Shown here: positions 49,571-58,471 of the stretch, one piece after another
Layout of the letters: every line of letters starts with the position of its first letter
Position numbering within the stretch: position 1 is the first letter of the stretch
Assembly: GCF_015352985.1 (NCBI RefSeq)
Contig: NZ_JACYXF010000005.1
Location: forward strand, 124,001-188,000
From: Noviherbaspirillum malthae
Lineage (GTDB): Bacteria; Pseudomonadota; Gammaproteobacteria; Burkholderiales; Burkholderiaceae_D
Direction of reading: 5' to 3'
Length of the DNA: 64,000 bases
Notes under the pieces: model-generated
Databases searched by the model: none
Told to the model about the DNA's origin: nothing
Seen by the model: the letters and a program-made list of their open reading frames with translations, nothing else
Made by a program: the position numbers and the translations under genes

Positions 49571-50620
49571 ATGGCATTTCTGAACAGGCAACAACCCTTT
49601 CTTCTCGCGCTCGGCATCGGATTGATCGCGGCAGGCCTCTGCGTCTGGCTGCGCACGCCGCTGCCCTGGATGATCGGCCCGCTCTGCAGTACGGCGATAG
49701 CCTGCATGGCCGGCCTGCGGCTGAAGGCCCCGGTGCAGGTGCGCGAGGGCGGGCAGTGGGCCATCGGCACGGCGCTCGGCCTGTACTTCACGCCCGCGGT
49801 GGTGAAGGTGCTGGTGTCCTATATCGGCTATATCGCCGCCGGCGTGGCGTTTGCGCTGCTGCTCGGCGCAGTCTGCGCCTGGCTGCTGCACAAGCTCTCG
49901 GGCGTCGACCGCACCACCGCCTTCTTCGCGATGGCCGTCGGCGGCGCCTCGGAAATGGCCAGCCAGGGCGAACGCCACGGCGCGCAGGTCGACCGCGTCG
50001 CCGCCTCGCACAGCCTGCGCATCATGATGGTGGTGATCCTCATCCCCTTCCTGTTCAAGTTCGCCGACGTGCATGGCCTGGACGTGTTCATTCCGGGTGC
50101 GCGGGTGGTTCACTATGGCGGCCTGCTGGCATTGATCGTCCTGACCTCGGCCGGGGCGCTGCTGTTCAAGCGCCTGAACTCGCCGAACTCCTGGGTGCTG
50201 GGACCGATGGCGGTGGCGATCGCGCTGACTGCCTCCGGCATCAACCTGTCGGCGCTGCCGGAATGGATGGTGCACCTGGGCCAGCTGTTCATCGGCATTT
50301 CGCTGGGCACCCGCTTCACGCCGGAATTCCTGCATACCGCGCCGCGCTATCTGGCCAGCGTGGCCTTGTGCACGCTGGTGGCGCTGGCCATTGCGGCGTC
50401 GTTTGCCTTCGGACTGGCGTCGGTGAGCGGCATTCATCCCGCGACCGCGATCCTCGCCACTTCGCCGGGCGGCATTGCGGAAATGAGCCTGACGGCGAAG
50501 ACGCTGCAGCTTGGCGTGCCGATCGTGACCGCCTTCCATGTGACGCGGCTGGCGTCGCTGGTCATGATGATCGGCCCGCTGTTTCGCCTCGGGCAGTATC
50601 TGCAGCGCGGCAGAAATTAA
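49571..50620 (+). CDS. AbrB-family (PF05145) integral membrane protein
   Basis: The 349-residue product has about ten hydrophobic segments: GIGLIAAGLCVWLRTPLPWM, ALLLGAVCAWLLHKL, MMVVILIPFLFKF and ALIVLTSAGALLFKRL among others. Conserved pieces are PWMIGPLCSTAI near 26-37, FFAMAVGGASEMASQGERHG near 118-137, NSWVLGPMAVAIAL and ATSPGGIAEMSLTAKTLQLG. This duplicated pattern defines PF05145, misnamed after AbrB and thought to be a transporter. It lies 130 bases after the Bug gene in the same direction. Whether they form a transport system is inference. Confidence 0.85.
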   Translation: MAFLNRQQPFLLALGIGLIAAGLCVWLRTPLPWMIGPLCSTAIACMAGLRLKAPVQVREGGQWAIGTALGLYFTPAVVKVLVSYIGYIAAGVAFALLLGAVCAWLLHKLSGVDRTTAFFAMAVGGASEMASQGERHGAQVDRVAASHSLRIMMVVILIPFLFKFADVHGLDVFIPGARVVHYGGLLALIVLTSAGALLFKRLNSPNSWVLGPMAVAIALTASGINLSALPEWMVHLGQLFIGISLGTRFTPEFLHTAPRYLASVALCTLVALAIAASFAFGLASVSGIHPATAILATSPGGIAEMSLTAKTLQLGVPIVTAFHVTRLASLVMMIGPLFRLGQYLQRGRN

Positions 50621-50662
50621 AGGGAGCGGTGCGGCGCCGCTCCCCTATTCGCCGCTGCCGGC

Positions 50663-51301
50663 TCAGTAACCGACGGTGAAGCGACGGCGCGCATGGCCGG
50701 GCCGCTCCAGTTCATCGATCATCGCCACCGCGTAATCCTCGACCGAAATGCGGCTCTCGCCGTTGGCATCGACCAGCAGCTGATCGCCGCCGAGGCGGAA
50801 GCGGCCGGTGCGCTCGCCGGGCGCGATAATGGCCGACGGGCTCAGCATGGTCCAGTTCAGTTCCTCTTCCTGGCGCAGCAGCTTGAGCGCCTCGCGCGCA
50901 CCTTCGGCGGTTGCCTTGTACTGCGGCGGAAAATCCGGCGTGTCGAGCACCTGCAGGCCGGGCGCGACTTCCAGGCTGCCGGCGCCGCCGACCACCAGCA
51001 GGCGCGGCACGCGCACCGATTTCGCGGCACCGAGAATGGCGCGGAAACCCTTGACGTAATAGCCGAGCACGTCTTCCTGCGCATGGCCGCTGAAGGCGCT
51101 GATGACGGCCTCATGGCCGCCCAGCTGCTCGGCCAGGCTGGCCTGGTCGACCACGTCGGCGGCGACCGCGCGCAGGTTGGCGGCGGCTTGCAGCTTCTCC
51201 GGATGGCGCACCAGCGCGGTAACCTGGTGCCCGCGCGCGAGCGCCTCTTTCAGCAGGGCGGAACCGATGAAGCCGGTGGCGCCGATCAATGCGATGTTCA
51301 T
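50663..51301 (-). CDS. NAD(P)-binding atypical SDR protein
   Basis: The start MNIALIGATGFIGSALLKEA at 51301 has GGGGAGATAGAC upstream. The 212-residue protein has the NmrA-like Rossmann motif GATGFIGSAL, and later VPRLLVVGGAGSLEVAPGLQ and WTMLSPSAIIAPGERTGRF. No Tyr-x3-Lys catalytic pair is evident, as usual for the atypical NAD(P)H-binding SDR group that acts as reductase or redox sensor. It is divergent from a LysR gene with an operator-like repeat between them. Confidence 0.88.
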   Translation of the reverse strand: MNIALIGATGFIGSALLKEALARGHQVTALVRHPEKLQAAANLRAVAADVVDQASLAEQLGGHEAVISAFSGHAQEDVLGYYVKGFRAILGAAKSVRVPRLLVVGGAGSLEVAPGLQVLDTPDFPPQYKATAEGAREALKLLRQEEELNWTMLSPSAIIAPGERTGRFRLGGDQLLVDANGESRISVEDYAVAMIDELERPGHARRRFTVGY

Positions 51302-51372
51302 GTCTATCTCCCCAAAAGTGAATGAAGTGGACACATCATCGCTGAAACGATTGATTCGATAAACCGCTGCAA

Positions 51373-51391
51373 CGATAATTCATTGTTATCG
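51373..51391. promoter_or_regulatory. LysR-type operator candidate
   Basis: CGATAA (51373-51378) and TTATCG (51386-51391) are an inverted repeat around 7 bases. The pattern T-N11-A is contained in it. It lies 22 bases before the LysR start, in the 112-base gap with the divergent NAD(P)-binding gene. Confidence 0.5.
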
Positions 51392-51413
51392 CATTCTTAT
51401 CAATCTCCCCATC

Positions 51414-52328
51414 ATGTCACTGCTCGGACAGATCGACCTCAACAGCCTGCTGGTGTTCGACGCGGTCGTCGACAGCGGCAGCTTCACCTCCGCCTCCGAA
51501 CGCCTGGGCGTGGCCAAGGCCAAGGTCAGCATCCAGGTCAGCCGGCTGGAACAGGCGATCGGCGCAACGCTGTTCCACCGCACTACCCGCCGCGTCAGCC
51601 TCACCGATGCAGGACGCGCGCTGCATGCGCAATGCCGTCCGTTGCTCGACGGCCTGGAACACGCGGTCGCCCAGGCCGGCCAGGAATCGGGCCAGCCTGC
51701 GCAGCTGACCGGCATGCTGCGCATCACCTCGGCGCTCGACCAGACGGTGCTGTCGGTGGCCCCGGCCCTGGCGCAGTTCGCGCGCCTGCATCCGGCGCTG
51801 CAGTTCGACCTGCGCGCCGGCGATATGGTGGCCGACCTGGTGGACGAAGGCATCGATCTCGCGATCCGCTACGGTTGGTTGCGCGACTCCTCGCTGCGCG
51901 CGGTCAAGCTGGGCGAATTCTCGCAGTATGTAGTGGCCTCGGCGCAATACCTTGAGCAGCACGGCCGCCCGCGCCGGCCGGAGGATCTCGCAAGCTGCGA
52001 ATGGCTGGCGCTCAGTCTGCTGCCCACGCCGCTGACCTGGAAATTCACCTCGCGCGCCGGCGAGACGCGCTCGGTGCAGGTGAAGTCGCGCATCAGGGTG
52101 AATTCGCCCGCGGCGCTGCGCGCCCTGCTGCGCGAAGGCGCGGGCGTGTCGGTGCTGGCCCAGCAAAGCGCGGAGGAAGGCATGCGCGAAGGTTATCTGG
52201 TGCGGCTGCTGCCGCAGTGGTCGCTGCCGCAGGGCGGCATTTATGCGGTCGTGCCGCCGGGGCGGCACATGCCGGCGCGGGTACGCGCCTTCATCGACTT
52301 CTATCGGGACTATCTCGGAAAAAGCTGA
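51414..52328 (+). CDS. LysR-family transcriptional regulator
   Basis: The 304-residue protein has a complete LysR fold. The helix-turn-helix is VFDAVVDSGSFTSASERLGV then AKAKVSIQVSRLEQAI, followed by FHRTTRRVSLTDAG. The substrate domain starts GMLRITSALDQTVLSVAPAL. LysR proteins usually repress their own gene and activate the divergent one; the target here would be the NAD(P)-binding gene. The effector is unknown. Confidence 0.94.
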   Translation: MSLLGQIDLNSLLVFDAVVDSGSFTSASERLGVAKAKVSIQVSRLEQAIGATLFHRTTRRVSLTDAGRALHAQCRPLLDGLEHAVAQAGQESGQPAQLTGMLRITSALDQTVLSVAPALAQFARLHPALQFDLRAGDMVADLVDEGIDLAIRYGWLRDSSLRAVKLGEFSQYVVASAQYLEQHGRPRRPEDLASCEWLALSLLPTPLTWKFTSRAGETRSVQVKSRIRVNSPAALRALLREGAGVSVLAQQSAEEGMREGYLVRLLPQWSLPQGGIYAVVPPGRHMPARVRAFIDFYRDYLGKS

Positions 52329-52346
52329 CCCGCAAAAGCACCTCCG

Positions 52347-52877
52347 TTAGGAAAACGACAAGCGCGCCGGCGGCCATGCGCGCAGGGCGTCGTCGGACGA
52401 GCGACGTGAGGAGAACATGCCGGCCGCAGTCACCTTCAGGCGGTCCAGGGAAAACTGCCGCAGGTGCTGGAACACGCTCTGGTTGATGCCCATGGTGGCC
52501 TGCATCACCAGCATGCCGATTTCCGGACGCACCGCGTCCTGCTGCTCGGCGGCGCTTTTCTGCTTCGCCGACCGCGCGCGCGATGCCTGCTCGGACATCG
52601 CGCAGCGGAAGGCGTCTTCCAGCGTCAGCTGGCTGGTTTCGCAGGCCAGCGTCCAGCTCTGCGGCTGTCCGGCATGCGGCTGCAGCACCTGTTCGCGGCA
52701 GAAGATGTTGCACAGTCTGATCAGTTCCCTGGCAGGACGCCCGCTCAGTTTTTCCAGTTGCTCAAGGCTGACCGCGCGCGGCGCGCTGGCCACGAAGTGG
52801 CCGAGCAGTTCGGTGACCAGGCACAGGCGTCCGTACAAGGCGCTGTCGCCCAGCAGATATTCGTCAGCGGCGTTCAT
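52347..52877 (-). CDS. Winged-helix protein coupled to the Cache-CheW gene
   Basis: The 176-residue protein has an N-terminal helix-rich part YGRLCLVTELLGHFVASAPR then AVSLEQLEKLSGRPARELIR LCNIF, resembling the Rrf2-like winged helix, but no Cys cluster follows. A Gln/Ala/Lys-rich middle (SRARSAKQKSAAEQQDAV) precedes a helical tail. Its start overlaps the stop of the large CheW gene by 4 bases (ATGA). That coupling suggests it is the transcriptional or adaptor partner of the CheW protein. The family call is tentative. Confidence 0.65.
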   Translation of the reverse strand: MNAADEYLLGDSALYGRLCLVTELLGHFVASAPRAVSLEQLEKLSGRPARELIRLCNIFCREQVLQPHAGQPQSWTLACETSQLTLEDAFRCAMSEQASRARSAKQKSAAEQQDAVRPEIGMLVMQATMGINQSVFQHLRQFSLDRLKVTAAGMFSSRRSSDDALRAWPPARLSFS

Positions 52878-55492
52878 GCTGCATTCTCCAGTGTTTCATG
52901 TTCAAGTTGCATGTGGTTCAACAGTGTTGCATCCGACAGGTTCAGCACCGTCGGCAGGGCGGGATCCTTGAGGCAGGCGAACAGCTGCGCGACATCGAGC
53001 GCCTGCACCAGCAGGCGGCCTTCATTGGCCTGGATCACCTGCTTGACCAGCAAGCCTTCCGCCGCAATGGCGAAGGGCGTCGGAATGATCTGCGACGGCC
53101 GGAATTCCGGCACGCCGTGCAGCTCGTCGACCAGGAGGCCGATGTCCTGCCCGTTGTGCTTGACGACGATCACCTGGCTGCCGGCCTCGATGGGCGCAGG
53201 CGCGCCGCGCATCAAGTGCCGCAGGTCGAACACCCAGACGAAATGCCGGCTCTCGCCATGGCGCTGCAGCGACAGCACGCCGACGCGCTCGGCGCGGCCG
53301 CCCATCGACACCGGCGACACTTCCGAGGCCGGCAGCGCTTCCATCACCTGCGCCGCCGGTATCGCGAACAGCATGCCGTCGATGTAGAAGGTCGCGTATT
53401 CGATGCCGCCGCTTGCGGTGACGTCGCTCTCGATCACCGCATCCTCGCGGTTGACCGCCCCGCTGCGTTCGCGCACTTCGCCGAAGCTGTCGTAGACCAG
53501 GGCGATCACGTCTTCCTTGTAGCCGTCGGAGACCTTGAATTCGCGGTAGCCGCTGGAGACGCTGCAGCCTATGATCGCATAATGGCCGTCGTGCACGACA
53601 ATGCGCGAGGCGCTGCTGCCGTTGGCCAGCGCCAGCAGTTTGCCATCGACGTCGAGCTTGAGATCGAGCTGCGCGCCGGCCGGGCGCGAGGGATCGGTGC
53701 TGGAAATCACGCGGCCCCGTCGATCGACGAACAGGGCGGTCATGCCTGCCTTGTCGGCCAGCGCGCCGCGCAGCATCGCCGCAAATTCCGGCTCTGCATC
53801 GAACACGATGCCGATGCCGCCGACCACCGTGCTTTCGTTGTGCGGATCGCGGATGGCCGCATGGTAGATGTAGGTGGGCCGGCCGCCGTACAGCGGCGAG
53901 GGTTCGAACGGCGACACGTAATAATCCTGCTCGCTGCGCAGGGCCAGCACGTTCGACAGCGCGGCGGCGTCGACGGCGGTGCCGACCACCGATGCGCCGT
54001 TTTCCATCTCGTGCGTGCTGGCGATGATGCGGCCTTCGCGGTCGTAGACGAAGATGCGGGTATAGACGGTATAGAGGCGGTTGATGTAATCGAGGATGGC
54101 GCCCAGGTTCTGCAGCGTTTCCGTATCCCGTTCGTCGGCGGCGAGCGCGGTGCGCAGTTCCGGCGTCAATGCCCACCAGCGGCAGTCGTCCGAACGTTCG
54201 TACAGATTGCGGTCGAGCAGATCCACCAGCAGGTGCGACACGAATTCCGCGTCGCGCAGGCTCGATGCCAGCACGGTTTCGTACAGGTCGCGGATGGACT
54301 GCGAAAACAGTTCATTGCTGCGCATGCCGGTTTCGCTGATCTGGTCGAGGATGGTCTTGAGCTTCAAGAGTTCGCCGCGCTGGCCGGCGGTCATGACCTG
54401 GCCGTTCCAGACCACGCGGCGGATGGTGTCGGCGGCGGTCATGATCTCGAACAGCGGCGGGCAGAAGGAGCGCGCATGCGACAGCAGGCCTTCGGCAATG
54501 GCCGGGTCCAGCGTGGACAGGGCATTGGAGACTCCGCCGTGGAAGGCGACATCGACCGGAATCATCACTTGGCCCTGCCAGCCGGGCGGCCCCATGTAAC
54601 CCTGGTAGCCGGCGGCGGCCAGGGTGCGCACCAGGTATTCGCGGCCGCCATGGATCATCAGCTTCGGTTCGGCCGAGCGGTTGACCGGCACGGTGGCGCC
54701 GACGGGGATCCAGAGTTCGTCGGCGCTGGCGATGACGCGGTTGTCGCCGTCGAGAAGCAGCATGTTGGCGCGCTCGTCGGCATCGCGATGCGAGCGGAAG
54801 ATGCCGGCCATCTCCTCCTCGAAATGAAAGCACAGGCACAGCACGCCGACCGGCGCGCCGGTGTCGGGATGCAGCATGCGCCGCGAATAGACCAGCGCTT
54901 CCTTCTTGAGCGGGCGAAGGTCGGTGGCGCGGAAGGTTTCGACATAGCCGTCGGCGGCCAGCGTCTCGGCGATCAGCGGATCGGTGCTGCCTTCGATGGG
55001 GGAAGCTTCGTCAATCTGCACCAGCACGTTGCCGGCGGTATCGAGCAGCAGGATTTCATCGTAGACGGTGTATTTGCTGCGGTAGGCGCGCAGGCGGTAG
55101 CGGATGGCATCGGTATTGTCGTGCAGTCCGGCGACGAAAGCGCAGAGTTCGCGGTCGGTGGCGAGAAAGCCGACGTCGGCGGTGCGCTCGAAGAGGTTGC
55201 GAACCACGATATCGATCACATATTGAGCCTTGGTGGCGATCTCGTCGAGCACGTTGCCGACTTTTTCGCTGACCAAGCTGTGCACCAGTTCATGTTCGAG
55301 GCGGTTGAAGCCGGCGCGGGTTGCCGCCATGGTGGGAAGAATGGTCTTGGCTTCGACCGGGCAGTTCATCTTGGCCGAGGCTTCGATCATGCGCCACATC
55401 AGGTTGAGCTCGCGCAGCGACTGCTCGCAGCGCACCACGTCGCGCATATACGGAAGAAAGGTGTCAACAGGTAAGGGTGTGGATCCACGCAT
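52874..55492 (-). CDS. Soluble double-Cache protein with C-terminal CheW domain
   Basis: The start MRGSTPLPVDTFLPYMRDVV at 55492 is preceded by AAGGACAGCTGCC. The 872-residue product has two tandem Cache-like sensor segments: the first near 100-340 (KYTVYDEILLLDTAGNVLVQ, EALVYSRRMLHPDTGAPVGV, MLLLDGDNRVIASADELWIP) and the second near 430-660 (YTRIFVYDREGRIIASTHEM, IYHAAIRDPHNESTVVGGIG, MTALFVDRRGRVISSTDPSR). A CheW domain follows from about 690 (GIEYATFYIDGMLFAIPAAQ to DIGLLVDELHGV). No signal or membrane helix is visible, so unlike usual Cache receptors it should be cytosolic. It may link a soluble ligand directly to a chemotaxis kinase. Confidence 0.8.
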   Translation of the reverse strand: MRGSTPLPVDTFLPYMRDVVRCEQSLRELNLMWRMIEASAKMNCPVEAKTILPTMAATRAGFNRLEHELVHSLVSEKVGNVLDEIATKAQYVIDIVVRNLFERTADVGFLATDRELCAFVAGLHDNTDAIRYRLRAYRSKYTVYDEILLLDTAGNVLVQIDEASPIEGSTDPLIAETLAADGYVETFRATDLRPLKKEALVYSRRMLHPDTGAPVGVLCLCFHFEEEMAGIFRSHRDADERANMLLLDGDNRVIASADELWIPVGATVPVNRSAEPKLMIHGGREYLVRTLAAAGYQGYMGPPGWQGQVMIPVDVAFHGGVSNALSTLDPAIAEGLLSHARSFCPPLFEIMTAADTIRRVVWNGQVMTAGQRGELLKLKTILDQISETGMRSNELFSQSIRDLYETVLASSLRDAEFVSHLLVDLLDRNLYERSDDCRWWALTPELRTALAADERDTETLQNLGAILDYINRLYTVYTRIFVYDREGRIIASTHEMENGASVVGTAVDAAALSNVLALRSEQDYYVSPFEPSPLYGGRPTYIYHAAIRDPHNESTVVGGIGIVFDAEPEFAAMLRGALADKAGMTALFVDRRGRVISSTDPSRPAGAQLDLKLDVDGKLLALANGSSASRIVVHDGHYAIIGCSVSSGYREFKVSDGYKEDVIALVYDSFGEVRERSGAVNREDAVIESDVTASGGIEYATFYIDGMLFAIPAAQVMEALPASEVSPVSMGGRAERVGVLSLQRHGESRHFVWVFDLRHLMRGAPAPIEAGSQVIVVKHNGQDIGLLVDELHGVPEFRPSQIIPTPFAIAAEGLLVKQVIQANEGRLLVQALDVAQLFACLKDPALPTVLNLSDATLLNHMQLEHETLENAA

Positions 55493-55897
55493 GGCAGCTG
55501 TCCTTGTATTGTTCTTGCACCGCCCGGGACCTGCCCGGGTAGGGAAGGTCCGACGACATCGCGACACAAATTAGTGCGCTGCAACAATCTTGCAATTAAT
55601 AGGCCAGCCGGGGAATTTCCCTGTCGTTGCGCTCTCCAATGAAGGTTTCGGCCCGGCCCGCATGGTTGACGGAGCCGAAAGCAACGCCAAGGAGCGTAAA
55701 GGAGTGCATGAGCAGGGCTGCCGGCCTGCGGAATTTCCGGGGCAAGCCGGAACGCAGCCCCGAAATGGTGCTTCGATAAAGTTCCCGCAAATTTCCTGCT
55801 CGATATTGGTGCTTGATAAAGAGCGACCAACCGATCTGTTTTTGTGCCCGTTTTGGGAATCCCGTTACACTGGACTTATATTGCAAGTGAATTCGCT
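55493..55897. other. 405-base gap with a direct repeat, no gene seen
   Basis: No frame in this gap has a ribosome site or recognisable product. It holds a CCCGGG pair (55523-55528 and 55534-55539) and a direct repeat, GGTGCTTCGATAAAG at 55767-55781 and GGTGCTTGATAAAG at 55808-55821. The repeats may be binding sites for a regulator of either flanking gene. A TTATAT element near 55876 is a possible -10 for the gene at 55898. Confidence 0.45.
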
Positions 55898-56656
55898 ATG
55901 AAACCTGTTGCACCCGGCACCGTCATTTTCCATCGCCACCGCGGCTATGGCGTCATCACCTCGGTCAATCTGCTGACCGGCTGGGTCGCGGCCCGCTTCG
56001 GCGACGAGGTGCGCACGCTCGATCTGAATCTGTCGCATGACGATCTGCAGCATGCCGACGGCGAGCCGATCCGCTTCCGGCGCGATGCGCCCGACCGCAT
56101 GCCGCATGCGCGGCTGATGGCGATGGTGCGCGAACTGCACCGCGCCGGTTACCAGCGGCTCTACCTGTACAGCTGGCCCAAGCCGTCCGGCCTGCACTGG
56201 CGCTGGCACCTGTTCACCGGCCAGCGCAACTGGATCGACCGCGCCTGGCGCGAGGGCTGGTATGGTTCCGGCGCCGATTACAACTTCAATCCGGTATTGG
56301 GCTGGGGCGACCAGCCGGGCGCCACCGCCAAGGAACTCGCTACTGCGTTTGAGCGCTTCGATCCGCAGGGACTGGCGCAGGCGCTCAAGCTGGACGAGGA
56401 TCACACTGCCTGGTTCGATGCGGTATGCGAAGCGCTGCTGCCGAATTACGCCTATACGCTGGGCTGGGATTACCGCGACGGGCCGGTGCCCGATCACCTG
56501 CCGGTGATCCCGGTGCGGCGCGGCGTGCCCGCCTATTCCGGACCGCCGCTGCCCTGGCCGCCGGGCTGGACCAAACTGTGGACCGGCGGACGCTCGCTGG
56601 TCACGTCCCCGTTCAGAATAAATCCTGCTGACGCCCCTTCCGGCGTCGTTCGTTGA
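55898..56656 (+). CDS. Protein of unknown function with KOW/Tudor-like N-terminus
   Basis: The start MKPVAPGTVIFHRHRGYGVI is chosen at 55898; earlier in-frame residues have no ribosome site. The N-terminal 50 residues (GYGVITSVNLLTGWVAARFG DEVRTLDL) resemble the small beta-barrel seen in CarD/TRCF or KOW proteins. The rest is Trp/Arg/Tyr-rich: RLYLYSWPKPSGLHWRWHLF, the NWIDRAWREGWYGSGADYNF segment and ALLPNYAYTLGWDYRDGPVP. The combination may indicate a nucleic-acid or RNA polymerase contact. I do not recognise the family. 252 residues. Confidence 0.7.
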   Translation: MKPVAPGTVIFHRHRGYGVITSVNLLTGWVAARFGDEVRTLDLNLSHDDLQHADGEPIRFRRDAPDRMPHARLMAMVRELHRAGYQRLYLYSWPKPSGLHWRWHLFTGQRNWIDRAWREGWYGSGADYNFNPVLGWGDQPGATAKELATAFERFDPQGLAQALKLDEDHTAWFDAVCEALLPNYAYTLGWDYRDGPVPDHLPVIPVRRGVPAYSGPPLPWPPGWTKLWTGGRSLVTSPFRINPADAPSGVVR

Positions 56657-57203
56657 TCTGCACGATCGACGTCTCCCTCGGGCCGGCGATGAGTTCCACC
56701 GCATCGCCGGCGGCAATCTCTCCCGTCTCCAGCACGCGCAGGTAGAAGCCGCTGTAGCCTGACTGCAGCATCATTTTCGCGGCATGGCCGAAGCCCATCT
56801 TCGCATTGAACTTGTAGCAGGGATGGCGCGGTTCGGTCACCTGCAGCAGCGTGCTGCCGATCCTCAATCTGTCGCCGATCCAGACATCGCTTTCCAGCAG
56901 CCCCTGCAGCGTCAGGTTTTCGCCCATCGTTCCGGGCGCCAGCGGCTCGTCGCGCTTGAGCGCGGCGGCGCGCTGCTTCGCCCAGAATGCATAGTGTTCG
57001 GAGGGATAGGCGTACACCGCCTTGTTCAGGCCGCCGTGCACGGTGAGATCGGCCTGCTCGTCGCCGGCCAGGCCGAGCTTGCCGACCGCGACGCGTCCTT
57101 CGACCGCCTGCTTGTGGATGCCGGTGGCGACGCGGCGCATTGCATCGGATTGAGGAACGAAGAGATCGCGTACCGTGCCGACGCTGATGTTCAGGACTTT
57201 CAT
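56613..57203 (-). CDS. MOSC-domain protein
   Basis: The 196-residue protein starts MKVLNISVGTVRDLFVPQSD, with its ATG overlapping the MFS gene stop (ATGA). Conserved MOSC parts are GLAGDEQADLTVHGGLNKAV, PLAPGTMGENLTLQGL, DVWIGDRLRIGSTLLQVTEP and RHPCYKF with the conserved Cys. This is the YiiM-like subgroup, linked to molybdenum cofactor-dependent reduction of N-hydroxylated compounds. Its 3' end overlaps the end of the convergent gene at 55898-56656 by 44 bases. Confidence 0.92.
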   Translation of the reverse strand: MKVLNISVGTVRDLFVPQSDAMRRVATGIHKQAVEGRVAVGKLGLAGDEQADLTVHGGLNKAVYAYPSEHYAFWAKQRAAALKRDEPLAPGTMGENLTLQGLLESDVWIGDRLRIGSTLLQVTEPRHPCYKFNAKMGFGHAAKMMLQSGYSGFYLRVLETGEIAAGDAVELIAGPRETSIVQINERRRKGRQQDLF

Positions 57204-58363
57204 GCCGCCTCCATGGCGCCGCGCCGCAGCGCGAGATTGCCGGCGAGGCAGGACACGCCGATCGCCGCCGCCAGCGGCGCCGCGGCGAAATACGGCAGGG
57301 CGGCGGTGCCCAGCATGGAAATGATCAGGCCGCCGAAGAAGGCGCCAGCCGCCTGGCCGAGATAGATGGCTGAGGAATTCAGCGACACCGAGGCGGAGGC
57401 GAGCCTGGGCGCCATCGCGACCAGCCGCGCCTGCTGCGAGCCGTTGATGGCGAAGCAGCCCAGTCCCCACAGCAGCACCAGCACGGTCACCGCGGCCAGC
57501 GAGCCCTGCGACAGCGGCCATAGCATCACCGCCGCCAGCATGCAGGCCATGGCGGCGATGCCGACCCGCATCGGCCCGATGCGGTCCATGACGCGCGCGC
57601 CGATGATGTTGCCGATCACGCCGGTGACGCCGAAGCACAGGAACATCATGCTGATGACCGCGGGCGTGGCATCGATGCCGTCCTTGAGCACCAGCGCCAT
57701 GTAGGAAAACATGCTGAACATGCCGAGCGCCTGGATGGCGGTGACGGAAATGGCCAGCAGCAGCGGCGTGTCGGCGAACAGCGCCTTCCATGCGGCGCCG
57801 TCCATCGGCGCGACGAACAGCCTGGCGGGGATCTGCACCCACACCGCGCCGGCGAAGACCAGCGACAGCAGGCCGACCAGGGCCAGCGTGGGACGCCAGC
57901 CGATGTGCGCGCCGAGGTAGGAGCCGATCGGCGTGCCGACCACGGCCGCGATCGACCAGCCGAGGAACACCAGGCCGATGGCCTTGCCGCGCATGTCGGC
58001 CGGCACCATGAGCCCGGCGGTGGCGGCGGCCTGCGCTGTGAAGATCGCGCCGCCGATGGCAGTGACGATGCGCGCCGCCAGCAGCGTGTCATAGCCGGGC
58101 GCAAAGGCGGCGGCAAAGTGCATGGCCGCGTACAGCAGCAGCGATGCCGTCAGCAGCTTGCGGCGGTCGATGGCGCTGGTCCAGCTTGCAAGGAAGGGGC
58201 CGCTGATGCAGATGGTCATTGCAAAGGCGGAGATCAGCCAGCCGATGCGCGCGGGCGGCACGCCCAGATCGGCGCTCAGGTCGTTGAGCATGCCCGGCAC
58301 CACCATGACGCCGGTGCCGATGGCGAAATTGCCGAGGGTAAGAGACCACAGTCTGGATTGCAT
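57200..58363 (-). CDS. MFS transporter, DHA1/AraJ-like
   Basis: The start MQSRLWSLTLGNFAIGTGVM at 58363 is preceded by GGAGTCTCC. The 387-residue product has twelve predicted helices and the family motif GPFLASWTSAIDRRKLL between helices 2 and 3, with the second-half counterpart ARVMDRIGPMRVGIA. It resembles AraJ/YdhP-type drug or sugar exporters. It is coupled to the MOSC gene, so the pair may handle a common substrate; that is inference. Confidence 0.9.
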   Translation of the reverse strand: MQSRLWSLTLGNFAIGTGVMVVPGMLNDLSADLGVPPARIGWLISAFAMTICISGPFLASWTSAIDRRKLLTASLLLYAAMHFAAAFAPGYDTLLAARIVTAIGGAIFTAQAAATAGLMVPADMRGKAIGLVFLGWSIAAVVGTPIGSYLGAHIGWRPTLALVGLLSLVFAGAVWVQIPARLFVAPMDGAAWKALFADTPLLLAISVTAIQALGMFSMFSYMALVLKDGIDATPAVISMMFLCFGVTGVIGNIIGARVMDRIGPMRVGIAAMACMLAAVMLWPLSQGSLAAVTVLVLLWGLGCFAINGSQQARLVAMAPRLASASVSLNSSAIYLGQAAGAFFGGLIISMLGTAALPYFAAAPLAAAIGVSCLAGNLALRRGAMEAA

Positions 58364-58471
58364 GGAGACTCCGCGAAGTGAGGCTCCAGTGTAGCGAAAG
58401 GCGCACGGCCGCGCTGAAGCGCCCCGCGCCATCGCTTGCTGCGATTGCGGCGGGGCGATGGATGGTGAAAC

